Part shown: positions 1 through 12,914 of the stretch, piece by piece
Layout: each line of letters begins with the position of its first letter
Numbering within the stretch: the first letter of the stretch is position 1
Origin: Lingula anatina
Taxonomy: Eukaryota > Brachiopoda > Lingulata > Lingulida > Lingulidae
DNA: 64,000 nucleotides
NCBI RefSeq assembly: GCF_001039355.2
Contig: NW_019775003.1
Coordinates: 128,839 to 192,838 of the forward strand
Reading direction: 5' to 3'
Notes under the pieces: generated by a model
Databases searched by the model: none
The model's input: the letters and a program-made list of their open reading frames with translations, nothing else
Told to the model about the DNA's origin: nothing
Position numbers and translations under genes: made by a program

Positions 1-171
1 AAAAAGTAACTCACAGTAAGTATGATATTTTTTTCTCTTTAAACAATTTGTAGGTAGTATATAATCTAAAATTAAGTAAATCTTTATTTTTAATTTACTT
101 TAATGTAATCTTCTCTTTTTCTTTTCCCTTCCTTTAACCCCCCCCCCCTCCCCCCTTTCCTTATTAAGTAG

Positions 172-3100
172 CAGTGAGAGTGAGGAGTTGGGTCTGACCT
201 ACGCTGAGGAGATGGTCTTGTCCATGACTGACTTTATGTTGGAACATGTCGATGTTGATAGCAATGCCTCTGATGGTAGCACCGGGTGTGCAGAGGCCTT
301 AAACACTTGTGGTTCCGATGCTGAGGCGAAACTAGATCCTAATGCAGAATTAGGAATTGATGCTAACTGTGAAACTGCTTTTAATCCAGACTTAACTGGC
401 ACATCTGTCAAAGAAATAGTGGTGAATTCTAATGCAGAGTTAGCAGACAGATCTGGTGTAGAGATAGAGATGCACTCTAATACAAACTCACACGTAGTGG
501 TCAAACCTGATTTAGGGACAGAAGTTCTCTCTGATATGGAAGTTCTTGATAATTCTGATGTTGCAGTGGACCCCGGGCCTTGTTTAGGGTTGGATCCTTC
601 TTCAAGCTTGGAGTCGTGTGCAAGTTCTGGCACAGAATTGCATATAAGCTCAGATGCTGAGATCGAGGACTGTCCCAATGCTGAATTGCACTCAGAAATG
701 AAGGAGACTCTTGATGATCATGAGATATATAAAGATACTGGGAATAATGTGCTCACCCCAATTTCTTTCAGTAATGAATTAGAGTCAGTTGTCAATCAAA
801 ATGCATTCATATATCCAATAAAATGCGTAATTCCCAAAAAAGACTCCCAGAATCACATAACTGAGAATATTAGAGAAACAAATGAAGTACCTGAAACTAC
901 AGATCGAACTGCTGCAGTGCAGAGTGATGTGGAACTGACAGCAGATATAAAACAAAATGTCTCCCCATATCCAGTTATAGTGCCAAATGATAACTCCCAG
1001 TGTCAAACTACTGACAATATCCCAGAATTACAGAAATCTGCTTTAGTTAGTCAGGTTTCTGAGAATATTGATGTCATAGATCAGGGAAATCAGAGTATTG
1101 ATGAGGTTGTTGCAGTATCATCTGATAAATCAGATTTAGCTGTAGAGCAAAAGAAATTCACATATCCAGTCGAAATAACTATTCCAAAACATGATTCTGA
1201 ATCACCATCTCCTCCCGAGCTCAATAAAGAGCGCGAAGAGGCCGTTTTCCTCCTTAATGATGTGACGAGTTCGGGTCATGAATGGATAGATTACTTAGCC
1301 AGGAAGGTGGAGTCTCTTTTACGTCCCAGTGCCTTCCCCGCCACTGTTCTCATGCACGAGTTTAAAGTTAGACCTCGCAGGGATGATGAAGAAGATCATG
1401 AGAGTGACCTCTCTAGTTTTACGTAAGTGAACCTTGTTCTCTCACTTCTGTGCGCACTCTGCAATAAAAAGAGGGGTCTTAATAGCTACAACCCAGTTCT
1501 CAGTGTTTTCAATAATATATATCGACATTGAAGAATTGAACAGATTTTGAAATTGTCTGTACAAAATGTGCGACAGTCAATCAAACATAAAAATTTAGGA
1601 AGTCATCTTGCTGAATCAGAATATCTTGTGGTTGAGAGAATTAGTACATCAGTTTATGCTACTGTGTTTTAGGCTCTCCAGGGATAACTTAGAATCTTTG
1701 ACCGAGGACGAACTCTGGTCTTCATATTATGGGTGGGTACGGGAATGAAGTGTGGTGATGCCTTAGTTCCCCGTTGAATATTGACTGCTAACATCTAAAC
1801 ATCATACAATTTTTAAGTGAGGTATTTGTGCATCTTGTAGGTTGTCTATAGGTATGGGGTAGAAGCATTATCAGTTTTTGTGGAGAAGATGCAGTGTTTA
1901 TTTCTCCTAGAATTTCTACTAACAAATTATCTACTAAGTTCTCCATTGAATTTATGAATCCAGTTAAATACTGATGGGTTTCCTGGATTTGAGCTTTAAG
2001 TTATTTAAAGTAAGCTGCATGCAGAACATTGAAAATAGCACTTATTTAGTTTTGTCAAGTACAAGTTAACAACCAGTGTCACAACGCACATTTTATTTAG
2101 CATTTTAGATATCTGCATAGTATTCTGTTGTTGATGAAGAATCCATGGACTTGTGGTGTTGGTTTACATTTTCTAAGACAGAGAGTAACTTTCCTTTGTT
2201 TATATTCTATAGTAGTATTCACATCATAATGAGAAGACTTTTTCTGATGCATATTTCCTTGATGAATTTCCATTGCGGAGGTATGTGTTGCTTTTGCATC
2301 TATTGAAAGATAGGTTTGCCCTACATGAAGCACTGCTTTAGTTCAGCATCTCATTTCCAAACTGAAAGTTTCATAGTGAGCAGATGTAATTGTACGTGGC
2401 ATTTTTTGTGCAGTATTTGAAGCTTTGAAAGCCCATAGCACATCTCTCTCTTTTTTGACTTAGCATGGCCAATGAGTGGCGTTGTTTTATGCATGAATGA
2501 CCAGTTTTTTACATTGTGTTAGGTTTCTTTGAGGAATGCCTTTAGAATTCTGGTTAATTAAATGCAAAAAATAGTATGTAGCATATTCCTTTTTAAATGG
2601 CATCATTTTTCCTGTTTAGAAGTTTTTAAATATGTATTCTCTTTAAGCAAGAATGTTAAGAATTATACAGTAACCTTTTGCCTCCTTTCCTTACCAATGC
2701 ATCTATTTTATTTTCTGTGACCAAATGAACTTCATTTTATAAGTAAGTTGAAGTCTTACTTTGTACTTCTGTAAATGAAGAAATAATTTGGTTTTTGCTC
2801 AATGTGTCAGGGATGTTGAGGACAACGTGTCCACCAGTGGTCAGTACCTTGACAGTCTGTATTATACACCTGGACTTGACCGGTCAGTCAGGAGACCTGG
2901 ACAACCCCCAACTTCATTGTGGTCTACCACTCCACCACCCCAAACCTCTCAGGTAGTTTCTCCAACCAGTGCAGCAATGGCTAATGCCAGGAGAGCTTTC
3001 TTTTTCTCTCCCTCTGAGGGGGTCAGCTTTGATCCCAAAAACTTCCTGCCTGATCTACAGCCAAAGGAGCCCATGAAAGCTGAGGAAGAAACAGCCCCTT

Positions 3101-6100
3101 GTAAAGATATGCCAGATACACCATTAGATGGGATTGAAATGTCTATTACCAGTTCAGAAAAAACTGTTGAAGTGAACACTTCAGAGGATTTTAGTCCCTT
3201 GTCTGAACAGATCACAGAGGAATTAGGAAAATGTGGTGAAGACGTTCACGTCTGCACAGAAATACCATGCCTGAACTGTTCTAATGGAGGAGAAACGGCT
3301 ATTCCACTTGAACTAAAAGTTGACTCAATGTCTCTGACACATGAACAGCAGGGAACAGAAGAAACAGTCTGTGGGGATGCCACATTGCCTTCAACTCTTT
3401 CCGCAACCTTAGAATCTGCTGAATCTGCAGATGTTGCTTTTGAAGGAGATAAGTTTCTTCATGGCCAGGATGAAGTGTCACAGGGAGAAGTTCATGTACA
3501 AGATGAACAGCATCTGGAGATTGAACCTAAAGTTTGTGACGAAAAAAAGAACATGATTGACTCAGCTGTTGATAGAGATAAGAATACTGATTTATTGCTG
3601 GACTGTTTGTTGATAGATAAGGTGGAGGTGGAAGGAGAGGATGAACAGGCTTTGATTCAGGAAATATGTGGCTCTGACTCAGACCAGTGAGTGATGTTGT
3701 GAATAAATAGCATGCAATAGGTTCAGAATTTAAAATGTTAAAAATGTAGAAAGTATAAGAAAACAATTGTTGTCAAATAGCAATGTTTTGAATTTTTCTC
3801 AAGGTAATTTCAGATAATATAAGCTTCTTTTCCTTGCTGTGCTTCTCTTTATCAGTACTTTCTGCGTCCTGTTCTGTATTATGTTAGCTTCCATTTCTTT
3901 GCTTTCTTTGTTGTAGACTGAGTCTATCTAGTCTTCATAGTAGCGAATCTATGTCAGATAATGCAGTCCTCGACTTCCTTGGGCTGGGGTATGTAAAGTG
4001 TGAGCTGTGTCATACAAACAATTACTAGTCACACCCAACACAATCTAGAGGTACATCTAACACAGTGACCTGTGTACACCTGTCACACTTCCTTTTTACT
4101 ACAGTTATCAAATGCATGGATTTTAAGAAAAAATGATAAAAGTTATCCAGTGCTGTCACTCAGAGCATGTCAGCAGTAGGATGGGTTCACAGTTGCAGTG
4201 TACATAAAGAAAAACACTTTATTATTGAACCTGTTCAAAGCATGTTTCTGTGGTTAGAACTTTTGATGGGTTATTTCATGGCAGATTCGCTGGTTGAGGG
4301 CTTGTAGATTTGTTCTTGAAGTGTTTTGACTTTTTCACATAGAAGTGTGCATTAAGTTTGTAAGACCAGCAGTATTTGTTCCTAATACAAATTGATAGTT
4401 TGCTGGCAGATGCATGTAGTTTAGAAATTGAGTTTTTTCTGATATCTTACTTTATATATGTGGATATTCCAGGACAGAGCAGTGATAACAAGGAATTCGC
4501 AGAAGACCACTACACAGGATATGTAGTAGGATATTTTTCCTCAGTTTAGTTTATTTCTTTGGCACATCTGTTGTGCTATTCGTTGATTTTGTTTTCATAA
4601 ATCAAAAACATTCATTTATATCCCAATTTGTGCACATATTTAAATTTTTGCCTTACAGTTTTGTGATTGTATGTTTTATATTTTTTGTCTGATTTAAAAT
4701 GATATATTTCATATGTATGGCTGATTTATTTAATGGTAATACTTTTCAGGGATTGTTGATATTTTGCTGATGAAAGTGTTTTTCATGCCAATGAATTGTT
4801 CAAGTGTGACATACTGAATTCTTGAGTTTTGCTATAAGATTTCTGTTCAAACAGTCTATGCCATATTCTCGCCTATCTCAATATTTCAACATTTTGATTA
4901 TTAAATTATGTTAAAATTGCAGTTATTTTCAGAAATTGGCAGCTAATAGAAATTGTCAGCTATTTCTGTCCATTTCTTGAGGTTGTGACATGCAACAATA
5001 GAATGATTCCTACAGTGCAACAGAAGATTGATTAACATGTGGTGTTTTCTATCCTTAGGTCAGAGAGTGAACTTGAAGATGAAGTGTATAGAAATAAAGA
5101 AGAGGAAGAGGAGGAAGAAGAGGAGGATGAATTACAGCGGTCCATGAATGAGACATACAAACTTGCTGATACTTGGAATTTGAGGCATTCCATGGAGAAT
5201 TTGCTGGAGAAGATGGATGCTGAGGAGGAGGAGGAGGAGGAAGGGGATGAGGAAGTAGACGATGAGACTGAGGAGGAAAGTGAGGAAGAAGAGACAGAAT
5301 CTGAAAGTGAAGAAGGTAGCCAAATGGTTGTCTTATGGAATTTCACATAAATTTCAAAATTAACTTATGTAAAATTAAGAGAATTTGTGCAGTTATAGAT
5401 GCTCGTAAAAGTTCAACAGAAGCTTTAAAGCAATACTGTAATGGCTAAGTTTTAATATGTCACATTTTGAAGCTAGAATAACATAAGATCGCTTGCAAAA
5501 TTTACCTCACTCTTAAGTAAAATTCATTGTTATGACCCATGGTTGTGTGTATTTCATTTTAGAAGAGGAAGTACCCCCAGTCACTAAGCAATCCCCAGTT
5601 GATGATGGCAAGAAATCACTGGCAGCCAAAATGAAGGCCAAAGCAGCATTCCTGATGGAGGCTCCCAAACCAGTGAGGCTTGACCCAAACAAAGTGTTCA
5701 ACGCTCCCTCCTCCCCACCACCCCCTGCTTTTGCTCCTCTGAGTGTGTACTGTGATACAGACAGTGATGTCAACAAGTTGTTTGATGGTAAAACCGAAGA
5801 GGTCATGGTTGGGGATGACAGCAGTCATAGAAAAGTAAAGGAAAATAAGAAACAATCACCTGTAAAAACACCAAATTCTGATAAATCTAAAGGAAAAACT
5901 CCATCCCCAAAGAAAACTCCATCTCCAAAGAAATCTCCAGTGACTCCAGTTAGTGAGGTGTTCATAACTGGGAGAGAGAGGAGGCAGAAAAAAGTGAAGA
6001 AAAATAAAGCATCAGACTCTAGTCTCACTATCTCTACTCCCAGTGGATCTATTCATTCATCTTCAAGCTCACTTGATACAGATTTAGTGGAATATAATAA

Positions 6101-9100
6101 ACGCTTATTGGATGTTGACACCCAAAACTTGACTCTTAGCCGTACTTTAGAAAGAAATCTTGCAGAGGAAAGCTTAAATACTAGTTTCCAAAGTGTTGAA
6201 AATGAGGGTAAAATGGACACATCTGGTGACAGTGTGTACTTGACTCCTAATAATGTGGAGAAGAGTCCCACTCATACCAAGAAGACATCTGGTAGGTCAA
6301 GTTCAAGGTCGGGTTCAAGGTCTGGCAGCTCTAGTCCTGTCAAATCACCAACACAGAAACTTATTGACAATGAATTTACCAAAAACACTGAAACAAAGAT
6401 GGATTTGCCCATGAATCAGAGGAAACAAAAGCTTAAGCTGGAACTTGATTCATCTCTTTTGAAGTCTGATTCTGATGAAGAAGAAAAGTATCCTTCCAAT
6501 TCCACATATGAAGCAGAGGTTGGACGAAAGAAAATTAAGGCAGACACTTTACTTAAGGATATGAGTTACGTTCCTAACACTCCAACCCCTATTGATGAAA
6601 CTGCAATACCTTTTGCAGACCAGAGTCCTGAGCATAAAAAACCACAGGACGTGTTTCATACTCCCGACACATCAATGAAGAAAAAACCTGCGGATTCACA
6701 GTCTGAGGTTCCCAAGACAAGACGAGTTCTGCCTGCCATTCCAGCCAATATCAAATCACCCAGTCAGTTGGGAACAAGTACCCTGGAACGAATCAAGCGA
6801 TCTGGTGAAGCAGAAAGAGAAAAGCTTCGTGCACAAGCACGTCTGCGTGCCAGGTTGAAGAGCAACGAAGAGCTGGGTCTGAGGGAAGGTTATACACCCC
6901 GGAAATCTGGTGGCAGAATTCGCTCCAGTGACAGCTCAGGGGCAGAAAGCATGTCACCCACAAAAGACATTTCATCCATACAGGAAATGCATGCTGAGAC
7001 TGGAGGTATACCAGGCCTCACTAAGATTGAAGAGAAGTTGGGTAGGACTCAGTCCCCTCTTGAACAGGATGATGTGTTTGCCACTAGTCCAGTGTCACTT
7101 GATGACATTACCATAGGGGACACAGATGATGAGACAGACAGAGGCCTCTTGCAGGAATCTCAAACCAGCAGTGGTGCAACTTGGTTTGTGGATGACAAGC
7201 CAGGGTTAGCAAGGACAATCTCATCTGAACCTGAGCACACAGGGGAGAATGGCTCGTGTGGAAAGCCAGAGTCTGCAGGGGATTTGGGCTCCACAGGGGG
7301 TCTCGGCTCCACAGGAGAGCTGGATTCTGCCGATCACATTGCTCAACAAAATGGAAAGAAATCAAAGAAAAAGAAGAAGAAGGAGAAAAAAGAAAAGGAA
7401 AAGAAAATTAAAACCCCGAGACATGAAAATGGAGAAGTTGATTCCACAGAGGAGAAGAAAGATAAAAAGAAAGACAGAAAATCTATATTTTCACTTATTT
7501 TGCCTTCTAGTAAATCTGGTGAAGGTAAAGATAAATCCAAGGATCGTAAATCCAAGTATAAAGTTCCAGAAAGTTCTTCAGAACCACAAACTCCTCAGAC
7601 TCCAGACTCTGAACTTGAAGTCTCCATGAAAGACAAATCATCCAAACTACGGTTCAGAAAGAACAAAGACAAAGCAAAAACACCAGACTCTGAAACCCCT
7701 AGAGGTAAAACCAAGTCCAAAGGCAAGGACAAAAAGAAGGGGAAGAAATTGAAGGATGTTATGGATGAGGAAGGGGCTTTGAGCTCCAAAGTGAAGGACA
7801 TGACCCTGCAGGAAGAGGTGTTTGTCCATGGAGACAAGACGTACACCAGAGCTGGTCTGCTTTCCAGTGGAGGCTCTGTGGAAGAGAAAGTTGTGGCACC
7901 CACAGCAGACGGTAGGATCAAAAGCCATGTTTTATTTCAAAGTAAAAGGCTTTATAAGATTCGGGTTCAGTAGGATGCAAAATATGATCTTCTTTGATTT
8001 GGTGATTTCAGTCTGTTATTTGATAGCAAGGCTGCATTAAGGAATGCTTTTAAAACAATGTAGAATACATGGTGGTTGCTGTTTTGTTTTTGTATTCTAT
8101 CATTACCATGCCTTGTTTTCAGAGGATGACTTCAGTGAAACAGATAGTGAAATGGACTACGAAACTACAGGCAGATCTAATGTAAGTGGTCTAAAAACTG
8201 ATGTTTAGTTGTAATATCTTTCTAGATCTGTAAAAAATGTAATGAAATATCTAAAATTAAATAATAGTGCGCTGCTGAGATAATTTCTCTCCAGGTGCTT
8301 TGCCACAGAAATTTTATTTTTGCTAACAGCAGGGTGCACCATATGCACACACAGGAAAATTTCATTGTCAAGAAATCTTACATTAAATGAGATGAGAGTT
8401 AATCATAAGTGTCTTAATTTTCTCCCTACAGCACCGTGCTCCCCTCACAGAGGAAGAGTTCAGTGCCAAGGTGGCCAGGCGTGTCCAGAAAGCTGCCCGC
8501 CAGCAGCAGCGCAGTCGCGAGTTGAAGCGTCTCCGCATGGCTCAAGAGATTCAGAGGCAGCTAGAAGAGGTGGAGGTGAAGCAAAGAGAGCTGGAGGACA
8601 GAGGAGTCATGGTGGAGAAAGCACTGAGAGGGGAGGGCCCAGGTAAGAAAATGTCATGCCTGTAACTGTGACTTAGCTAACACAATGTCACAATCAGGGT
8701 CCAACAGAATTTTTACGTCTCTAACACAATGCTATTGATAGTACAGATTCCAACATACAAGATCATCTACCACCAGTGTATCCAACATTCTCACTGTTAA
8801 AACAATATGATCCCAGCTCCATGTCAGTTACAATACACTTTTATTCCAAGCATCCCTTCTGAGATTGATATGATCTGTAATGCTTTTTTTCTTGCATCTT
8901 GTTTGCATTTTGTGGATTTTGTTTGCAGTATGACTATATAATGGGAATGGATTATTATTTTATATCAATAACGAAAGGATAATTGAAGTGGTTTAAAAGC
9001 TTGAGATGCAGTAGTGGATTTTGCCTTTATTCTTGTATTCTAGGCAAGTTGTACCGCAAACTGTCTAAAGGTATGCCGATTTCAGAATGGGCTTCCTCTG

Positions 9101-9732
9101 TTGCAGTGCTGCCTTGAATATCTTGCATTCAAATGTTTTTTTTTCACCCATATTTTGTGCTAACAATCTCACCATATTAACTACTATTGATAAAAAATTC
9201 TAACTAATTGATGAAGTTGAGTTTTACATGTGAAATTCAATTAATGATTGAACCTTATGCTGTAGCTAGCAATGTTGACAATACTAATAATATCATTGTA
9301 AACCTCCCATCTAAACCTTCTCATGGGACATTAACTTCTCATGTGATTTAAATGTTTTCTTTAAATAGATTTAAGTAACAATTAGCATAGATTTAAGTAA
9401 CAAACAGTAGAAAAAAATTAGTAGGTACACATATTTAGTATTATTGACATACTAGACTTAATGCAATGTTTCTAAAACAGATAAAGGAAAATATCACAGC
9501 TATTTTTGCTGTTGCTTTCAAACCAGCATGAAATATGTATTACAGTGCACAAAGTCTTTTATCTATTGGCACCAATATTAACCATGCAGCATGTAACATG
9601 ATGAACCTTGCGCAATATGACAATCACCATTACTAAGCATGCACAATGCCACAGCTATGTGCAAAATAAAGCAAACATATTTAACAATGATATGATGCAT
9701 GGTATAGCAACCACGTACAAATGTATCACATT

Positions 9733-9769
<37 letters not shown>

Positions 9770-11216
9770 CATGTAGCTTATCATTCCATGTGTTTTCCTC
9801 TCCTCAACATCTTTACTCGGCAGTGAACCTTTGTTTTCCTTTTTTAATGAGGAAAAAAAAAGCAGGCACTTGCACCTTATCTATTAACTCAAACTTGCAG
9901 CTGTAGCCTTGAAAAAATGTTTTATGAAAGATGAATGTTACGGAGGAGAAAAACATTGTATAATGTACCTTAAAGCACATGCTAGCCTGTCATACCTGTG
10001 TGTTTACTTTTGTTGAATTGTTGTTTCAGAAGCAAGGCGTGATGAAAAGGAACTGATGCAGGAATGGTTCAATCTGGTCCATGAGAAAAATGTCCTGGTT
10101 AGATACGAGTCTGAGCTCATGGTCAGGTAAGCAGTCAAGCTAATCTGCAATAGTGAACGAATAATCCAGAAAATACAAAAATAAACTGAAAGATATAGAA
10201 TCTGAATTATTTTTGCTTCGAGAGTGTTATAAAATATTTTATTTTAAAATAAACCCAAGTTTTTGTGTACTATTGCAACTGTAGAAAATGTAGTCATTCA
10301 CAATTTTAGCTACATATGTTCCGAGGCTGATTTTATCCTATCCTGTTCCATTTTAGGGCCAAGGAACTGGAGCTGGAGGATAGGCATGGAAGGTTGGAGC
10401 AGGCTCTTAGAGAGAAAATGGCCATTGATGGTATGACTAGCAATTAATTTAAGTATGTTTAGCCACAGTAGATCCGGAAAGGAGTGGTTTTGAATAGGAA
10501 TAAATAACAAGGAATAAGGAATTTGATGAATCACTTGTTTTCGTCAGATTTTTGTCAAAAATCTTTGAGGTTTTACTTTAACTGCTTTGAAGTTGAATTC
10601 TGGTTTGAATTTGCAGACATGAGGAAAACCACAGAGGAAATTGAAGCAGAGAAGAAGATTCTTGATGAACTTTTGGAAGTGGTTGAACAGAGAGATGCCT
10701 TGGTGGCACTACTGGAAGAGGATAGACTTAGGTATGCCACATTATTTGCTTTTGGTTTACTCAGAATATATATATGGAACAATGTTGAATGGTTCCTTTC
10801 TCTGCTATCATTTTTATTTGCAACTGATTTGTGAAAATAAAGTTAAGGTAGCCTTAATGTTGAATTTTAAAGCAAAAACAGAAATAGAATTGCATTGCCT
10901 TGTTTTATATATCCCCATTTCCACAATTAAAATAGGCTCACAAGTCCTCTGTTCTGCACTGCACATTAAAGTGAAAAATTTGCAGCATGTAGTGATAGCG
11001 TAGGAAAGTACCGGTGTACTTCAAGTATTTTCCTATGTTTGATATGAATTTAGGTAATATTTTAGAAATTTAAGCAGCTTTTTACCTCTTTAAAAATTGG
11101 ATTATTCCAGAGAGCAAGAAGAGGACCAGGACCTTCAAGAAATGATGAAGACAAAAGGCTTTGCATTATCTCCTATCAGTTATAGCAAAAAGTTAAAACC
11201 TGCACAAACTATGTAA
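172..11216 (+). CDS. MICAL: MICAL-family protein, C-terminal part (MICAL3-like; bMERB domain)
   Basis: Thirteen exons join in frame with GT-AG sites: about 172-1422, 1673-1732, 2811-3686, 3917-3988, 5059-5315, 5563-7911, 8123-8181, 8432-8642, 9044-9070, 10030-10126, 10357-10430, 10617-10731 and 11111-11216 (TAA), roughly 1,850 codons. The last six exons encode the coiled-coil bMERB domain (bivalent Mical/EHBP Rab binding), with motifs such as [30 protein letters not shown] and [18 protein letters not shown], very like vertebrate MICAL3. Before it is a long disordered tail: an acidic first exon, a Glu-rich exon (5059-5315), then Ser/Pro/Lys-rich sequence with [10 protein letters not shown] and poly-Lys tracts. 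MICALs oxidise actin methionines through an N-terminal FAD domain and bind Rab8-type GTPases through bMERB; the FAD, CH and LIM parts are not in this window. MICAL-like proteins share bMERB but are much shorter, so MICAL proper is favoured. The first exon start (172 or 175) is uncertain. Confidence 0.9.
9735..9766. repeat. (AT)n microsatellite in a MICAL intron
   Basis: About 32 bases of AT repeat within the intron 9071-10029. Confidence 0.97.
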
Positions 11217-11295
11217 CATCTGTGAATTTAGATCACATTGTCATCCTCACCTAAAGCTACAAGTATTTAAAATAATATGTATAATCTGTGCTTCA

Positions 11296-11301
11296 AATAA
11301 A
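11296..11301 (+). promoter_or_regulatory. MICAL poly(A) signal
   Basis: A canonical AATAAA lies 80 bases after the MICAL stop codon and is followed by GT-rich sequence. It is the likely 3' end signal. Confidence 0.6.
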
Positions 11302-12914
11302 GTTGGGTTAACTCCTGGTTACAGCAGTTATCTGTAAGGTGACAGGTCACTGAATTGTTGGACTCTGAACTAAACTGATACATTTGGTCTTACTACCCAA
11401 ATGTAATCATCTGCTGTATATAACAACATTCTGCATCTTTTTTGTGGAAAAGTCCAGAAATACCATTGTTCAGTAAGTGGCTCTTGTTTTTATTGCACAA
11501 TTTCTCACTAGATTTTTTATGTTAAATGTGAAATTACATATCTGCCAAAACTGTTTCTACTTCTCAGATTTTGAAGGAAAACTGAAAATGTGATTTAATG
11601 GTATGTATGTAGGATGTAATATTTTTGAGGGTCAGGTACTAAGCTTGATAATGTCCTGTGATGTACATATCGTTTACTCTGGTTTATGGAAGGGTTGGGG
11701 TTTGTTATTTTATCACATTTCCTATGAGATGAATTATGACCACATCTTGGTTGTGAGAGATGAGGTGCAATGTGGATGATAAACAAATTTTCCCATTTTT
11801 GCTGTATGAGCATTAGATCTTGTAGGGTTGCTTGATAATATACTTAACCTTTTTGTGATGTATAATGTGTAGGATTGAGGATCATATTTACCTTTGCCAG
11901 TAGGTATATAATGACAACATATGGGACAGTCATCCAAATCATAAGGGTTCAGGTTGCAACCAAATGTTATCCCAAATCTTTGATCTCCACAACATGCCAC
12001 GGTAGTTCACATAATACAGAGCAGTATGCCATAAATATGATATGAGGATAATTAAGCTTGGTTAGAAATTATAAAAGTGTATAATTAAATATTTTGTTTA
12101 TGTATTTTGAATCAGTTTTTGATTGAAGAGGTTCCTCTATTGTAAATACTGGATCCTCTAGTATATAAGCACCAGTAGTAAGCTTTATCCTCTGTCCTTT
12201 TTTGAGTGCCATGGTAGGTCAATTTTTATATATAAACACATGGATAGTCTCAGTTTTATATATAGTAATATATATTGTGTGGACAAAAATTCATGTGATA
12301 TCTGTATATAATGATACAATGCATCAAGTCTCAGCAATCTCAATAAATTTTGTTTCTTTCAGATCCTTGTTCTGTTTTACAAACTCAAGTTACTTCTTTA
12401 GGACTAAATAAAACAAATGTAACAAATATTTTTAAGCTATACTTTTCAACATCTATAAATGAATACATAAATGTGAGCAATTAATCGATTTCAAAAAAAA
12501 AAAAAAAAAATTCCGTATTGCACAATTAGTCAAATAAATTATTCAAATCAACATTTGTTACACATAAGTAGCCCTCTGAATTAAAGCCGTGACAATACAC
12601 AATACACAAATTATGGAATTATGACAACATGTACCAAGATTGAGTAACTGCTGCTTTCACTGTGTAAGTTGATCGCAAAACCTGCAAGTCCTGGTAAGGT
12701 CCATACAACATAATGGGGATTTTAAGTGAGGCTATACATCAATTATAAAATTTATTAAATGTAAGGAATAAAATAATTGATTTTGGAAACACATTTAGAC
12801 ATTTTTGCACAATAATTATTTCATTTGAGACTACACATTGTTCTCTTACAGAACACAGAAAAAAGTTCATTACATTTTCTAATTATCTAATTTTCAGTTA
12901 AACTAAATCTTACT
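11302..12914. other. MICAL/SMPD2 convergent intergenic stretch
   Basis: About 1.6 kb between the MICAL poly(A) signal and the SMPD2 stop. It is AT-rich with an 18-base poly(A) run near 12495. A minus-strand AATAAA (+ strand TTTATT at 12751-12756) lies about 160 bases beyond the SMPD2 stop and is its probable poly(A) signal. Short ORFs here show no recognisable family and none is called. Confidence 0.5.

Noticed and set aside
199-678. 159-codon minus-strand ORF
   Set aside because: Shadow of the first MICAL exon in this window; no splice or family support.
5032-5346. Ser-rich minus-strand ORF
   Set aside because: Antisense of the Glu-rich MICAL exon, which joins in frame to its neighbours.
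11595-12000. Overlapping minus-strand ORFs between MICAL and SMPD2
   Set aside because: Short, in expected 3' UTR or intergenic DNA, no domain.
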